From DASWOJ01 sp964242415 (GTDB taxonomy: Bacteria > Pseudomonadota > Alphaproteobacteria > Acetobacterales > Acetobacteraceae): a DNA stretch of 64,000 nt. Location of the stretch: assembly GCA_964242415.1 (NCBI GenBank), contig CAXTAT010000024.1, positions 27,886 through 91,885 on the forward strand, in the 5' to 3' direction. Numbering within the stretch: the first letter of the stretch is position 1; each line of letters begins with the position of its first letter. Below are positions 34,097-47,209 of this stretch, piece by piece. A program made the translations under genes and the position numbers. Under the pieces are notes generated by a model. That model did not search any database. It was not told the origin of the DNA and saw only the letters and a list, made by a program, of their open reading frames with translations.

Positions 34097-35272
34097 ATGC
34101 ACGCAATGGCCGGCTCATTGCAATACCAAAATGTCGGCCCGCTCGCCGCCTACCGGGCACGGCTGGCCTCGGGGGAGCTGGTCACCGACCCCGCCCAGGC
34201 CGCCGCAGCCGAGCGCCTGCAAGCCCTCTGGACCCGCCTGCGCGGCTACCACTTGGACCCACAGCGGCCATCCGGCTTCCTGCAGCGCATACTCCGCCGC
34301 AAGCAGCCAGACGACATCCCGGACACCTACCCGCACGGCCTTTACCTCGTCGGCGAGGTCGGCCGCGGCAAGAGCATGCTGATGGACCTGTTCTTCGAGT
34401 CCGCCGACGTCGCCCACAAGCGCCGCGTCCACTTCCATTCGTTCATGCAGGACGCGCACCGGCGCATCTACCAGTGGCGCCGCACGCCGGAGCGCCTGGA
34501 CGACCCCGGCTCCGACGACCCGATCCCGCCGCTGGCCGACGCGATCGCCGCCGACGCGGCGCTGCTGTGCTTCGACGAGTTCCAGGTGAACGACATCGCC
34601 GACGCCATGATCATCGGACGACTGTTCCGCGCGCTGTTCACCCGCGGCGTCGTAGTGGTGGCGACCAGCAACACCACGCCGGACAACCTGTTCGCCGGGC
34701 AGCCCGGCCGCGACGCCTTCCTGCCGTTCATCGACCTGCTGAAGCAGCAGCTTGACGTGCTGGTGCTGGAGGGCGGCCGGGACTGGCGGCGGCAGCGGCT
34801 GCGCGGCAAGCCGACCTGGCTGGTCCCGGCCGACGACCGCGCCGACCGTGCGCTGGACGAGGCGTTCGAGGGCCTGACCGACGGCGCCCGCGGACGGCCG
34901 GACCGGCTGACCGTCATGGGCCGCACCCTCCCGGTGCCGGTCGCCGCCGCCGGGGTGGCGCGCTTCGACTTCGACGCCCTGTGCGGCACGCCGCTGGGCG
35001 CCGGGGACTACTTGGCGCTGGCCACGCACTACCATGCGCTGGTGCTGGACGGGGTGCCGCGGCTGTCGCCGGACAACTACGACGTGGCCCGGCGCTTCAT
35101 CGTGCTGGTCGATGCCCTCTACGACCACCGCGTCAAGCTGGTCGCCAGCGCCGACGACGTGCCGGACCGGCTCTACCAACGCGGCGAGGGCGCCAAGGCA
35201 TTCGAGCGCACCGCGTCGCGCCTGGAGGAGATGCAGAGCCAGGAATACATGGCCCTGCCGCACCTGACCTGA
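34097..35272 (+). CDS. zapE: Cell division protein ZapE / AFG1-type ATPase
   Basis: A P-loop ATPase that in E. coli influences FtsZ-ring stability and in mitochondria (AFG1/LACE1) assists respiratory-complex turnover. The 391-aa product has Walker A GEVGRGKSMLMDLFFE, VHFHSFMQDAH, Walker B LLCFDEFQVNDIADAMI and VVVATSNTTPDNLF (sensor region). ATG 34097 or the ATG three codons later are equally possible. It lies between a divergent exported protein and mdh; proximity of zapE to TCA genes is common in alphaproteobacteria. Confidence 0.94.
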   Translation: MHAMAGSLQYQNVGPLAAYRARLASGELVTDPAQAAAAERLQALWTRLRGYHLDPQRPSGFLQRILRRKQPDDIPDTYPHGLYLVGEVGRGKSMLMDLFFESADVAHKRRVHFHSFMQDAHRRIYQWRRTPERLDDPGSDDPIPPLADAIAADAALLCFDEFQVNDIADAMIIGRLFRALFTRGVVVVATSNTTPDNLFAGQPGRDAFLPFIDLLKQQLDVLVLEGGRDWRRQRLRGKPTWLVPADDRADRALDEAFEGLTDGARGRPDRLTVMGRTLPVPVAAAGVARFDFDALCGTPLGAGDYLALATHYHALVLDGVPRLSPDNYDVARRFIVLVDALYDHRVKLVASADDVPDRLYQRGEGAKAFERTASRLEEMQSQEYMALPHLT

Positions 35273-35440
35273 CGCCCCCGGCGCGGCGCGGCGCCGTCTG
35301 GCCGCCGCCTCAAAAATCAGCAGCGCGCCTTGCCGCCTCCCATGGGATGCGATAGCACCCCCGCGACCTCCAGGGCGGCCGGGCGCCCCCACTGGCATCC
35401 CCCGTCCGCACCCGGCCTGTGGACCTTGCAGGAATCCTCA

Positions 35441-36394
35441 ATGGCTCGTCACAAGATCGCCCTCATCGGCGCCGGCAACATCGGCGGCACGCTCGCCCAC
35501 CTGATCGGGCTGAAGGAGCTGGGCGACGTCGCCATGTTCGACGTGTTCGGCGGCGTGGCGGCCGGCAAGGCGCTGGACATCATGCAGTCCAGCCCCGTCG
35601 ATGGCTTCGACAGCCGCATGACCGGCGGCAGCGACTACAGCGCCATCGCCGGATCGGATGTCGTGATCGTGACCGCAGGCTTCCCGCGCCAGCCCGGCAT
35701 GAGCCGTGACGACCTGGTGGCCAAGAACGCCGGGGTGATTGCCACCGTGGCCGATGGCATCAAGCAGCACTGCCCCGGCGCCTTCGTCATCGTCATCACC
35801 AACCCGCTCGACGCCATGGTGTGGGTCATGCAGCAGAAGTCCGGCCTGCCGCCCAACATGGTGGTCGGCATGGCCGGCGTGCTCGACAGCAGCCGCTTCC
35901 GCCTGTTCCTGGCGCACGAGTTCAACGTCTCGGTCGAGGACGTGACGGCCTTCGTGCTGGGCGGCCACGGCGACACCATGGTCCCCCTGGTCCGCTACAG
36001 CACCGTCGCGGGAATTCCCGTGCCGGACCTGGTGAAGATGGGCTGGACCACGCAGGACAAGGTGGACGCCATCTGCGCCCGCACCGCCAACGGCGGCGGC
36101 GAGATCGTCAAGCTGCTGGAAAAGGGCAGCGCCTTCTACGCCCCGGCCGCCAGCGCCATCGCCATGGCCGAAAGCTACCTGCGCGACAAAAAGCGCGTGC
36201 TGCCCGCAGCCGCCCACCTGACGGGTCAATATGGTGTGAACGGCCTGTATGTCGGCGTCCCCGTGGTGATCGGCGCCGGCGGTGTGGAGCGGGTGATCGA
36301 GGTGCAGCTCGACCCCGCCGAGAAGGCGGCGTTCGACAAAAGCTGCGCCTCCGTGCAGGAACTGATCGACGCGAGCCGCAAGCTGGTCGGCTGA
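35441..36394 (+). CDS. mdh: Malate dehydrogenase (NAD, LDH-like type)
   Basis: Oxidises malate to oxaloacetate in the TCA cycle. The 317-aa product has IALIGAGNIGG for NAD binding, TAGFPRQPGMSRDDL with substrate-binding Arg residues, VITNPLDAMVW, the Asp/Arg in GVLDSSRFR, and the catalytic His176 in LGGHGDTMVP. This is the lactate-dehydrogenase-like bacterial Mdh typical of alphaproteobacteria. ATG 35441 starts directly before the Rossmann fold. It is followed by a strong terminator and then sucA. Confidence 0.97.
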   Translation: MARHKIALIGAGNIGGTLAHLIGLKELGDVAMFDVFGGVAAGKALDIMQSSPVDGFDSRMTGGSDYSAIAGSDVVIVTAGFPRQPGMSRDDLVAKNAGVIATVADGIKQHCPGAFVIVITNPLDAMVWVMQQKSGLPPNMVVGMAGVLDSSRFRLFLAHEFNVSVEDVTAFVLGGHGDTMVPLVRYSTVAGIPVPDLVKMGWTTQDKVDAICARTANGGGEIVKLLEKGSAFYAPAASAIAMAESYLRDKKRVLPAAAHLTGQYGVNGLYVGVPVVIGAGGVERVIEVQLDPAEKAAFDKSCASVQELIDASRKLVG

Positions 36395-36403
36395 TCCATT
36401 TAT

Positions 36404-36436
36404 GCGTGCCTGGCATCGCTGCCGGGCACGCTTCTT
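36404..36436 (+). terminator. Rho-independent terminator after mdh
   Basis: GCGTGCCTGGCA (36404-36415) and TGCCGGGCACGC (36420-36431) form a 12-bp stem with one wobble pair and a TCGC loop, followed by TTCTT. It lies 10 bases after the mdh stop and separates mdh from sucA. Confidence 0.85.
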
Positions 36437-36508
36437 AACAAGAATCGTGCCCACTTAAGGGATGCCGGGCGTAGAACCGCGCGGCTCAGACGTCCCAAGG
36501 AATAACAC

Positions 36509-39391
<2,883 letters not shown>

Positions 39392-39400
39392 GGAAGCAGC

Positions 39401-40735
39401 ATGTCCACCGAGATCAAGGTCCCCACCCTGGGCGAGAGCGTCACCACCGCCACGGTGGCGCGCTGGATCAAGAAGGCCGGGGAAAGCGTGGCCGCGGACG
39501 AGCCGCTGGTCGAGCTGGAAACCGACAAGGTCACGGTGGAAGTCAACGCGCCCGGCGCCGGCACGCTGGGGCAGATCGTCGCAGCCGAGGGGGCGGAGGT
39601 CGAGGTCGGCGCGGTTTTGGCGCTGCTTGAGGCCGGCGGCGCTTCCGCCACGCCGTCCAACGCGTCGCCGGTTGCGGCGGCGGCATCCCCCACCGCCACG
39701 GCGGGCGCGGCGACGGCCACGGCGTCGTCCACCGCGGCCAACCCCAGCCCGGGCGTCAACCCGCAGCCGCAGCCCGTTGGCCCCGTTGCCCGGCCCGCGG
39801 CAGCGCCGGCCATGCAGCACGCCCCCCAGCCAGCCGCCGCCACCCATGCTCCGATGCCGGCCGCCGCCAAGATGATGGAGGAAAAGGGCCTGGTCCCGGC
39901 CGCGATGGACCCGGGCACCGGCAAGGACGGCCGCATCACCAAGGGCGACGTGCTGCAATTCCTGGCCCGGCCGGTCCCTCCGCCTGCCGCACCCGCGCCC
40001 AAGGCCGCCCCCAAGCCCGCCCGCACCGACGACGAGCGGGAGGAACGGGTGAAGATGACCCGCCTGCGCCGCACCATCGCCCAGCGTCTCAAGGACGCGC
40101 AGAACAACGCCGCCATGCTGACCACCTTCAACGAGGTGGACATGACGGCGGCAATGGCGATGCGCTCCGAGTACAAGGACGCCTTCGAGAAGCGGCACAA
40201 GGGCGTGCGCCTCGGCTTCATGTCGTTCTTCGTCCGCGCCTGCGTCGCCGCCCTGCAGGAGTTCCCCGCCGTCAACGCCGAGATCGACGGCGACGAGATC
40301 GTCTATAAGAACTTCGTCCACATGGGCATCGCCGTCGGCGGCCCGAATGGCCTCGTGGTCCCCGTGGTGCGCGACGCCGACCAGTTGGGCTTCGCAGGGA
40401 TCGAGAAGGCCATCGGCGACTTCGGCCGCCGCGCCCGCGACGGCGCGCTGAAGGTGGACGAGCTGTCCGGCGGCACCTTCACCATCACCAACGGCGGCGT
40501 CTATGGCAGCCTGATGAGCACGCCGATCCTGAACGCGCCGCAGTCCGGCATCCTCGGCATGCACAAGATCCAGGACCGGCCCATGGCGGTCGGCGGCAAG
40601 GTGGAAATCCGCCCGATGATGTATCTCGCCCTGAGCTACGACCACCGCATCGTGGACGGCAAGGAGGCCGTGTCGTTCCTGGTGCGCGTGAAGGAGGGCG
40701 TGGAGGACCCGCGCCGGCTGCTGCTGGACTTGTAG
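39401..40735 (+). CDS. sucB: Dihydrolipoyllysine-residue succinyltransferase (E2 of 2-oxoglutarate dehydrogenase)
   Basis: Transfers the succinyl group from E1 to CoA via a lipoyl arm. The 444-aa product has one N-terminal lipoyl domain with the lipoylated Lys in LVELETDKVTVEVNAPG, then a long Ala/Pro linker. A peripheral subunit-binding domain follows (MEEKGLVPAAMDPGTGKDGR). The catalytic domain ends in LSYDHRIVDGKEAVSFL with the active-site His. It starts 9 bases after sucA behind AAGGAAG. Confidence 0.98.
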   Translation: MSTEIKVPTLGESVTTATVARWIKKAGESVAADEPLVELETDKVTVEVNAPGAGTLGQIVAAEGAEVEVGAVLALLEAGGASATPSNASPVAAAASPTATAGAATATASSTAANPSPGVNPQPQPVGPVARPAAAPAMQHAPQPAAATHAPMPAAAKMMEEKGLVPAAMDPGTGKDGRITKGDVLQFLARPVPPPAAPAPKAAPKPARTDDEREERVKMTRLRRTIAQRLKDAQNNAAMLTTFNEVDMTAAMAMRSEYKDAFEKRHKGVRLGFMSFFVRACVAALQEFPAVNAEIDGDEIVYKNFVHMGIAVGGPNGLVVPVVRDADQLGFAGIEKAIGDFGRRARDGALKVDELSGGTFTITNGGVYGSLMSTPILNAPQSGILGMHKIQDRPMAVGGKVEIRPMMYLALSYDHRIVDGKEAVSFLVRVKEGVEDPRRLLLDL

Positions 40736-40778
40736 CCCGTCCGGCACCACATCCTAAGCGTATTCAAGGACCTCAAAG

Positions 40779-42170
<1,392 letters not shown>

Positions 42171-42179
42171 GGTCGCCCC

Positions 42180-42689
42180 ATGACCATGGAAACGCCGCGC
42201 GACCATACGTATACCGTCACCGTCACCTGGCGCGGCAACACCGGGTCGGGCACGTCGAGCTACCGCGCGTATGAGCGGGCGCACGACGTGACCGTGCCGG
42301 GCAAGCCGGCGATCCCCGGCTCCAGCGACCCGGCATTCCGCGGCGACCGGGCGCGCTACAACCCGGAGGAGATGCTGGTCGCGTCGATCTCCTCCTGCCA
42401 CATGCTGTGGTACCTCCACCTTTGCGCCACCGAGGGCGTGGTGGTGCAGGCCTACGAGGACATCGCCGAGGGCGTCATGATCGAGCAGCGCGACGGCGGC
42501 GGCGCGTTCACCGAGGTCGTGCTGCAACCAGAGATCACCCTCGCCCCAGGCTCCGACCTGGCCCGCGCCCGTGCGCTGCACGCCGACGCGCACGCCAAGT
42601 GCTTCATCGCCAACAGCATCAACTTCCCGATCCGCCACGAACCCGTCTTCCTCTCTTCCCCCTCTCCCTCCGGGAGAGGGCCGGGGTGA
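42180..42689 (+). CDS. OsmC-family peroxiredoxin-like protein
   Basis: Probably reduces organic hydroperoxides. The 169-aa product has a first conserved Cys in LVASISSCHMLWYLHLC and a second in HAKCFIANSINFPI, the usual two-Cys arrangement. The family core ends around NFPIRHEP. The last residues, SSPSPSGRGPG, and the TGA stop are contributed by the left arm of a dispersed repeat. It follows lpd by 9 bases and is probably part of that operon, a reasonable place for a lipoyl-dependent peroxidase. Confidence 0.9.
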   Translation: MTMETPRDHTYTVTVTWRGNTGSGTSSYRAYERAHDVTVPGKPAIPGSSDPAFRGDRARYNPEEMLVASISSCHMLWYLHLCATEGVVVQAYEDIAEGVMIEQRDGGGAFTEVVLQPEITLAPGSDLARARALHADAHAKCFIANSINFPIRHEPVFLSSPSPSGRGPG

Positions 42690-42815
42690 GGGGGTCTATC
42701 CGCAAGCACCAAACCAAAACCAGGCAGCACCGGCAGCCCTCGACCAAAACGAGCGCGCCCGCCGCAATACCCCCCAACCCCAACCCTCTCCCGAAGGGAG
42801 AGGGAGCGGGCAGCC
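42657..42815. repeat. Dispersed inverted-arm repeat, family A, copy 7
   Basis: The left arm overlaps the 3' end of the OsmC gene. The right arm (CCAACCCTCTCCCGAAGGGAG..) ends five bases before the TTG start of pdxA and supplies its purine-rich GGGAGCGGG. The spacer (about 85 bases) shares CCGCAAGCAC with the spacer region of copy 5 (CCGCAAGCAT). Confidence 0.82.
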
Positions 42816-42819
42816 AAGC

Positions 42820-43794
42820 TTGACCCTAGCTCTAACGATGGGCGACCCCGCCGGCATAGCCCCGGAGTTGTCCCTGCTGGCCTGGCGCGCTCTACGGACG
42901 ACCGGACCCGCCTTCGTCCTATTGGCCGATCCCGCTCACATGGCCGGGCTGGACCATGCAGCCCCGCTCCGCATCCTCGCCAACCCTGCCGAGGCGGCAG
43001 CCGCCTTCCCAGACGCGCTGCCGATCCTCGCCATACGGCTGTCCACCCCGCCCATCCCCGGCCACCCCAGCCCCGCAAACGCCCCGGCCGTGATCGCCAG
43101 CATCGAGCAGGCCGTGCGCCTCGCCCAATCCGGCGCCGTCACCGCCATCGTCACCAACCCCATCAGCAAGGCCGTGCTCTACGGCGCCGGCTTCGCCCAC
43201 CCCGGCCACACCGAGTTCCTCGCCGCCCTGACCGGCGCCCCGCTGCCGGTAATGATGCTCGCCAACGACTTCCTCCGCGTAGTGCCCGTCACCATCCACG
43301 TCGCCCTCCGCACCGCGTTGGACTCCCTGACCACAACGGCCATCATCGCCACCGGCCGCATCACCGCCCAGGCGCTGTGCCGCCAGTTCGGCATCGCCCA
43401 GCCCCGCCTGGCCGTCGCCGGGCTGAACCCGCATGCCGGGGAAGCCGGCGCCATGGGCACCGAGGAAACAACCCTGATTCAGCCCGCCATCGACGCTCTG
43501 CGGGCGGAGGGCCTCCAAGTCACCGGCCCGCACCCGCCGGACACCCTGTTCACCCCCGCCGCCCGCGCCGGCTACGACGCCGCGCTATGCATGTACCACG
43601 ATCAGGCCCTGATCCCGCTGAAAACCCTGGACATGGCCAGCGGCGTCAACATCACGTTGGGCCTGCCGATCATCCGCACCTCGCCCGACCACGGCACGGC
43701 ATTCGACATCGCGGGCGCCGGCCGGGCCGACCCGTCCAGCCTGATTGCGGCCCTGCGCCTGGCCGCCACCCTCGCAAAAGGCCGTGCAGCATGA
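42820..43794 (+). CDS. pdxA: 4-hydroxythreonine-4-phosphate dehydrogenase
   Basis: Acts in the DXP-dependent route to pyridoxal phosphate, producing the aminoketone used by PdxJ. The 324-aa product begins LTLALTMGDPAGIAPEL, has AIVTNPISKAVLYGAGF, the metal-binding His in HPGHTEFLA, and later AGLNPHAGEAG and the LCMYHDQALIPLK metal site. TTG 42820 is chosen because PdxA proteins normally start 6-8 residues before MGDPAG; an ATG at the M of that motif would cut off part of the fold. The upstream open frame crosses a repeat and the end of the OsmC gene and is not coding. The stop overlaps pdxJ (ATGA). Confidence 0.93.
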   Translation: MTLALTMGDPAGIAPELSLLAWRALRTTGPAFVLLADPAHMAGLDHAAPLRILANPAEAAAAFPDALPILAIRLSTPPIPGHPSPANAPAVIASIEQAVRLAQSGAVTAIVTNPISKAVLYGAGFAHPGHTEFLAALTGAPLPVMMLANDFLRVVPVTIHVALRTALDSLTTTAIIATGRITAQALCRQFGIAQPRLAVAGLNPHAGEAGAMGTEETTLIQPAIDALRAEGLQVTGPHPPDTLFTPAARAGYDAALCMYHDQALIPLKTLDMASGVNITLGLPIIRTSPDHGTAFDIAGAGRADPSSLIAALRLAATLAKGRAA

Positions 43795-44510
43795 GTCCCC
43801 CGATCCGCCTGGGCGTGAACGTCGATCACGTCGCCACCATCCGCAACGCCCGCGGCGGCGACCACCCGGACCCGTTCGCCGCCGCCCTGGTCGCGGTCGG
43901 CGCCGGCGCGGACGGCATTACCGTGCACCTGCGTGAGGACCGGCGGCACATCCGCGACGCCGACCTGGAGCGCATCGCCGGGTTCCGCGACATCGTGCTG
44001 AACTTCGAGATGGCGGCGACCGACGAGATGGTCGCCATCGCCTGCCGCCTGCGCCCGCACGGCTGCTGCCTGGTACCAGAGCGGCGGGAGGAGGTGACCA
44101 CCGAGGGCGGCCTGGACGCCGCCGGCGGAATGGACGCCCTGCGCCCGAAGGTGCAGGCCCTGCGCGACGCCGGCATCCGGGTGTCGCTGTTCGTCGATCC
44201 CTCGGCCAACCAACTGCACGCCGCCCGCGACCTCGGCGCAGCGGTGGTGGAGCTGCACACCGGCGCCTACGCCGAGGGCCACCCCGGCGAGTTGGAGCGC
44301 CTGCGCGACGCCGCCCGGCTCACCACCCTGGTTGGCTTGGAATGCCACGCCGGCCACGGCCTGACCTACGGCAACGTCGCCGCGGTCGCCGCCCTGCCGG
44401 AGGTGGTGGAGTTGAACATCGGCCACTTCCTGATCGGCCAGGCGATCACCGACGGCCTGGCCAACGTCGTGGCCACCATGCGGGCGCTGATGGCCGCCGC
44501 CCGTGCGTGA
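43791..44510 (+). CDS. pdxJ: Pyridoxine 5'-phosphate synthase
   Basis: Condenses the PdxA product with deoxyxylulose 5-phosphate to pyridoxine 5'-phosphate. The 239-aa TIM-barrel protein has RLGVNVDHVATIRNARGG with the catalytic His, ITVHLREDRRHI, LNFEMAAT, LVPERREEVTTEGG and NIGHFLIGQAI. It overlaps pdxA by 4 bases, so the two are translationally coupled. Confidence 0.97.
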   Translation: MSPPIRLGVNVDHVATIRNARGGDHPDPFAAALVAVGAGADGITVHLREDRRHIRDADLERIAGFRDIVLNFEMAATDEMVAIACRLRPHGCCLVPERREEVTTEGGLDAAGGMDALRPKVQALRDAGIRVSLFVDPSANQLHAARDLGAAVVELHTGAYAEGHPGELERLRDAARLTTLVGLECHAGHGLTYGNVAAVAALPEVVELNIGHFLIGQAITDGLANVVATMRALMAAARA

Positions 44511-44591
44511 CGACGGCGTTGTTCTTGACAACGCAAGGCTGTGAAGCGGGGCTCAATCCAAGACGGGCATAAGACAGGCGATGGAGGGGAT

Positions 44592-45206
44592 ATGAGCGAT
44601 CTCGTGACCGACCTGACCACCCTGGACGCGCTATACGGCGATGTGGATGAACGATCGATCCTCAAGGTCACCGATCATGTGCATCCGATGTACAGGTCAT
44701 GGATCGAAGCCTCGCCGTTCGCCATCCTGTCCACCAGCGGACCAGGTGGTGTTGATGCCTCGCCGCGCGGCGACGGACCGGGCTTTGTCGAAGTGGCCGA
44801 CCCGCACACGCTGCTAATGCCGGACCGCCGTGGCAACAACCGGGCCGACAGCCTACGCAACATCATCGATGATCCACGGGTGGGGCTGCTATTCCTGGTC
44901 CCCGGCCTGGGGGAGACGTTGCGGGTGAACGGCACGGCGGCAATCTCGGTCGCCCCGGGCCTGTTGCAGCGCTTCACCATGGCAGGCAAGGCGCCGCGCA
45001 CCGTGCTGGTCGTGCATGTTCAGGAGGTCTATTTCCAATGCTCCCGCGCCGTGGTGCGGGCCGACCTTTGGAACCCGGCGCGGCACGTCCAACGCGGCCA
45101 GCTTCCCACCGTCGGCGTGATCCTGGCCGTGCTGAGCGCAGACCGGGTTGGCGGGCCGGAGTATGACCAGGCCTTGGCCGAGCGGGTGCGCGCAACGCTG
45201 TATTAG
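44592..45206 (+). CDS. Pyridoxamine 5'-phosphate oxidase-like (PPOX) FMN-binding protein
   Basis: A split-barrel flavin protein; the substrate is unknown. The 204-aa product contains HVHPMYRSWIEASPFAIL, ASPRGDGPGFV, LLMPDRRGNNRADSLRNI (the FMN phosphate-binding region of this branch) and VGLLFLVPGLGETLRVNG. It resembles the MSMEG_1061-type family rather than PdxH, so its place next to pdxAJ does not make it the B6 oxidase. GGAGGGGAT precedes ATG 44592; the frame extends a little upstream to another ATG with no ribosome binding site. Confidence 0.85.
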   Translation: MSDLVTDLTTLDALYGDVDERSILKVTDHVHPMYRSWIEASPFAILSTSGPGGVDASPRGDGPGFVEVADPHTLLMPDRRGNNRADSLRNIIDDPRVGLLFLVPGLGETLRVNGTAAISVAPGLLQRFTMAGKAPRTVLVVHVQEVYFQCSRAVVRADLWNPARHVQRGQLPTVGVILAVLSADRVGGPEYDQALAERVRATLY

Positions 45207-45316
45207 GCCGCCGCCGAATCGGGCGTCCACGGCGCTGCCCATCTGGGCAACCATCCTCCGGTCGCCGCGCTTCTTCACGGGAACCGCCGCGTCCCGCAGG
45301 AACCAAGGAGACTGCA

Positions 45317-45517
45317 ATGTCCGACGACAAGCACGAACAGGCCCGCGACCTGGCCGAGGAGGCGCTTGCAGCGCTGGACGAGGGCGATGAGGCCAGGGCC
45401 GACCGGCTGATCGCCGAGGCCAAGAAGCTGGACAAGTCCGCCGTGGTGGAGGTGATCCAGGACCTGGACGAGGACGCCGGGTCCAATCCCGATGCCGCCA
45501 AGCGCGCCGGCAACTAG
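45317..45517 (+). CDS. Small acidic hypothetical protein, 66 aa
   Basis: No family recognised. It is highly charged and helical: EQARDLAEEALAALDEGDEA and RADRLIAEAKKLDKSAVVEV look like a two-helix or TPR-like hairpin. There is no signal peptide or Cys. A clear AAGGAG ribosome binding site six bases before ATG 45317 supports translation. It lies alone between the PPOX gene and convergent xerC. Confidence 0.75.
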   Translation: MSDDKHEQARDLAEEALAALDEGDEARADRLIAEAKKLDKSAVVEVIQDLDEDAGSNPDAAKRAGN

Positions 45518-45533
45518 GGGAGGCAGCGCCCCG

Positions 45534-46445
45534 CTAGGGTCCTGACCCCTGCGGGTGCGTGCGCCGCCACACCGCCAGCAGCCCCGTAGGATCGACGCTG
45601 GTATAGCGCTGCGTCGTGGACAGGCTGGCATGGCCTAGCAGCTCCTGGATGGACCGCAGGTCGGCCCCCCCCGCCAGCAGGTGGGTGGCAAAGCTATGCC
45701 GCAGCGCGTGCGGCGTGGCATGCGCCGGCAGGCCAGCCAGGGCGCGGTAGCGTTCCAGCGTCAACTGCGCGATGCGTGCCTTCAACCGCCCGCCCTTCAC
45801 CCCCAGGAACAGCGGCGCTTCGGGCCGCGGGTCCGGATGCAGCCGCATCAAGGCGTCCAGCGCCTCCCCCACCGCAGGCAGCAGCGGCACCAGGCGTTCC
45901 TTGCGGCCCTTGCCGAGCACGCGCAGGCTGCCGCCGCCAGACGGCACGTCCCGCACATCCAGGCCCAGCGCCTCGCTGATGCGCAGCCCGCATCCATACA
46001 GCAGGGTGAACAGCGCGGTATCGCGGGCCTGCACCGCCGCCGTATCCCCGGACGGCCCGGGCGACGCCTCGCCGATGTCGGCGACGACGGCCAGCGCCTG
46101 CGGAGCCGACAGGGCGCGCGGCACCGGCGCCCGGTTGCGCGGCGTCCCAAGCAGGCCCGGCGCGGGGTTGGTGACGCCAAGATGCCGGGCCAAATAGCGG
46201 AACAGGCTCCGGACGGCAGACAGGTGGCGGGCGCGGGTGGCATTGACGCTGCCGGTCCCAGCCTCCTGCGCCAGCCACGCGCGCAGGTCCGCCTGGCCAA
46301 GCGCGCCGAGGTCGGCCAAGGTCGGCTCATGCCCCAGGTGTCCCGTCAGGAACGCATCGAAACGGCGCAGGCTGGTGGCATACGCCTCAACGGTCAGCGG
46401 CGAAGCCTGGCGTTCCCGGGCCATCCAGTCCAGGAACCCGGCCAT
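45534..46445 (-). CDS. xerC: Tyrosine recombinase XerC
   Basis: Resolves chromosome dimers at dif together with XerD. The 303-aa product has an N-terminal SAM-like core-binding domain (SPLTVEAYATSLRRFDAFL) and the catalytic residues Arg (GLRISEALGL), Lys (GKGRKERLVP), His-x-x-Arg (HALRHSFATH), His (LLGHASLSTT) and Tyr (QRYTSVD). ATG 46445 is chosen; a TTG at 46484 that overlaps the end of the upstream gene is an alternative. It follows the DUF484 gene on the same strand, an arrangement also seen in other proteobacteria. Confidence 0.95.
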   Translation of the reverse strand: MAGFLDWMARERQASPLTVEAYATSLRRFDAFLTGHLGHEPTLADLGALGQADLRAWLAQEAGTGSVNATRARHLSAVRSLFRYLARHLGVTNPAPGLLGTPRNRAPVPRALSAPQALAVVADIGEASPGPSGDTAAVQARDTALFTLLYGCGLRISEALGLDVRDVPSGGGSLRVLGKGRKERLVPLLPAVGEALDALMRLHPDPRPEAPLFLGVKGGRLKARIAQLTLERYRALAGLPAHATPHALRHSFATHLLAGGADLRSIQELLGHASLSTTQRYTSVDPTGLLAVWRRTHPQGSGP

Positions 46446-46470
46446 CGCGTCGGCGCCGGTGCGCGGGGCT

Positions 46471-47160
46471 TCAACAGGCCGCAAGGTCGTGCGGGCCGGG
46501 GTCCAGGGCCGTCGCGACCGCCTGGCCGAGAAAGGCCAGCGCCGGCGTCGCGGCGCCGGCCAGGGCGCGCCCGTCCCGGCAGGCAAGCGCCAGCAGCGCC
46601 GGCGCCTGGCGCAGCGGCACGCGCACCAGCGCCTCCCACCCCGCCAAGGCGGCGGCCTCCCCATGCAGCGACGGCAGGCCCGCCTCCGCCCGCACCACCG
46701 CCTGGCGCTGCCCCAGCGCGGCAGCGACCGTTCCCGGGGCAACGGCAGCATGCCCGGCCTCAGCCGACACACCCTCGACACAGAGCCGGACATTATCCAG
46801 TTGCAGCAGCGCAGGCAGGTCGTGCTGCAGGCACCAGGCCGGGTCAGCCGCCCGCATCAGTGCCAGCACAGCCTCTTGGACGCGCTGCGCAAAGCCCTCG
46901 CTGGCCCGGCGGTCGGCGGTGGCCAGCGCCGCGGCGGCGGCCAGCTCGCCCGCCTGCCGGCGAGCCGCCATCAGCAGCGCCGCCATATGATCCGCCATCC
47001 GCTCACCATGCACGCGGCGGGGCGGGTCCATCAGCGCATACAGCTCGCCCTGCGCCGCCAGCCAGCCGGGGTTGCCGCGCAGGAATGCCGCCGCGGCCGC
47101 CTCCTCGCTGGGCAGCGGCGGTTGCAAGGCGGGGCGGGTGGCCTCATCTGCGATGTTCAC
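46471..47160 (-). CDS. DUF484-family protein
   Basis: The function is unknown. The 229-aa product has a helical N-terminus (EEAAAAAFLRGNPGWLA), the family motif YALMDPPRRVHGERMADHM, a coiled segment, and a GAF-like C-terminal half (DNVRLCVEG, VRVPLRQAPALLALACRDGR). DUF484 genes often sit directly before xerC, as here, and the two are probably co-transcribed. It is divergent from priA across a 126-base region with a 12-bp tandem array. Confidence 0.88.
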   Translation of the reverse strand: MNIADEATRPALQPPLPSEEAAAAAFLRGNPGWLAAQGELYALMDPPRRVHGERMADHMAALLMAARRQAGELAAAAALATADRRASEGFAQRVQEAVLALMRAADPAWCLQHDLPALLQLDNVRLCVEGVSAEAGHAAVAPGTVAAALGQRQAVVRAEAGLPSLHGEAAALAGWEALVRVPLRQAPALLALACRDGRALAGAATPALAFLGQAVATALDPGPHDLAAC

Positions 47161-47209
47161 TCTCCGTTCGCATTTCGGTTGCGCCGTGGTATGGTGTAGC
47201 CCCCAGGCA

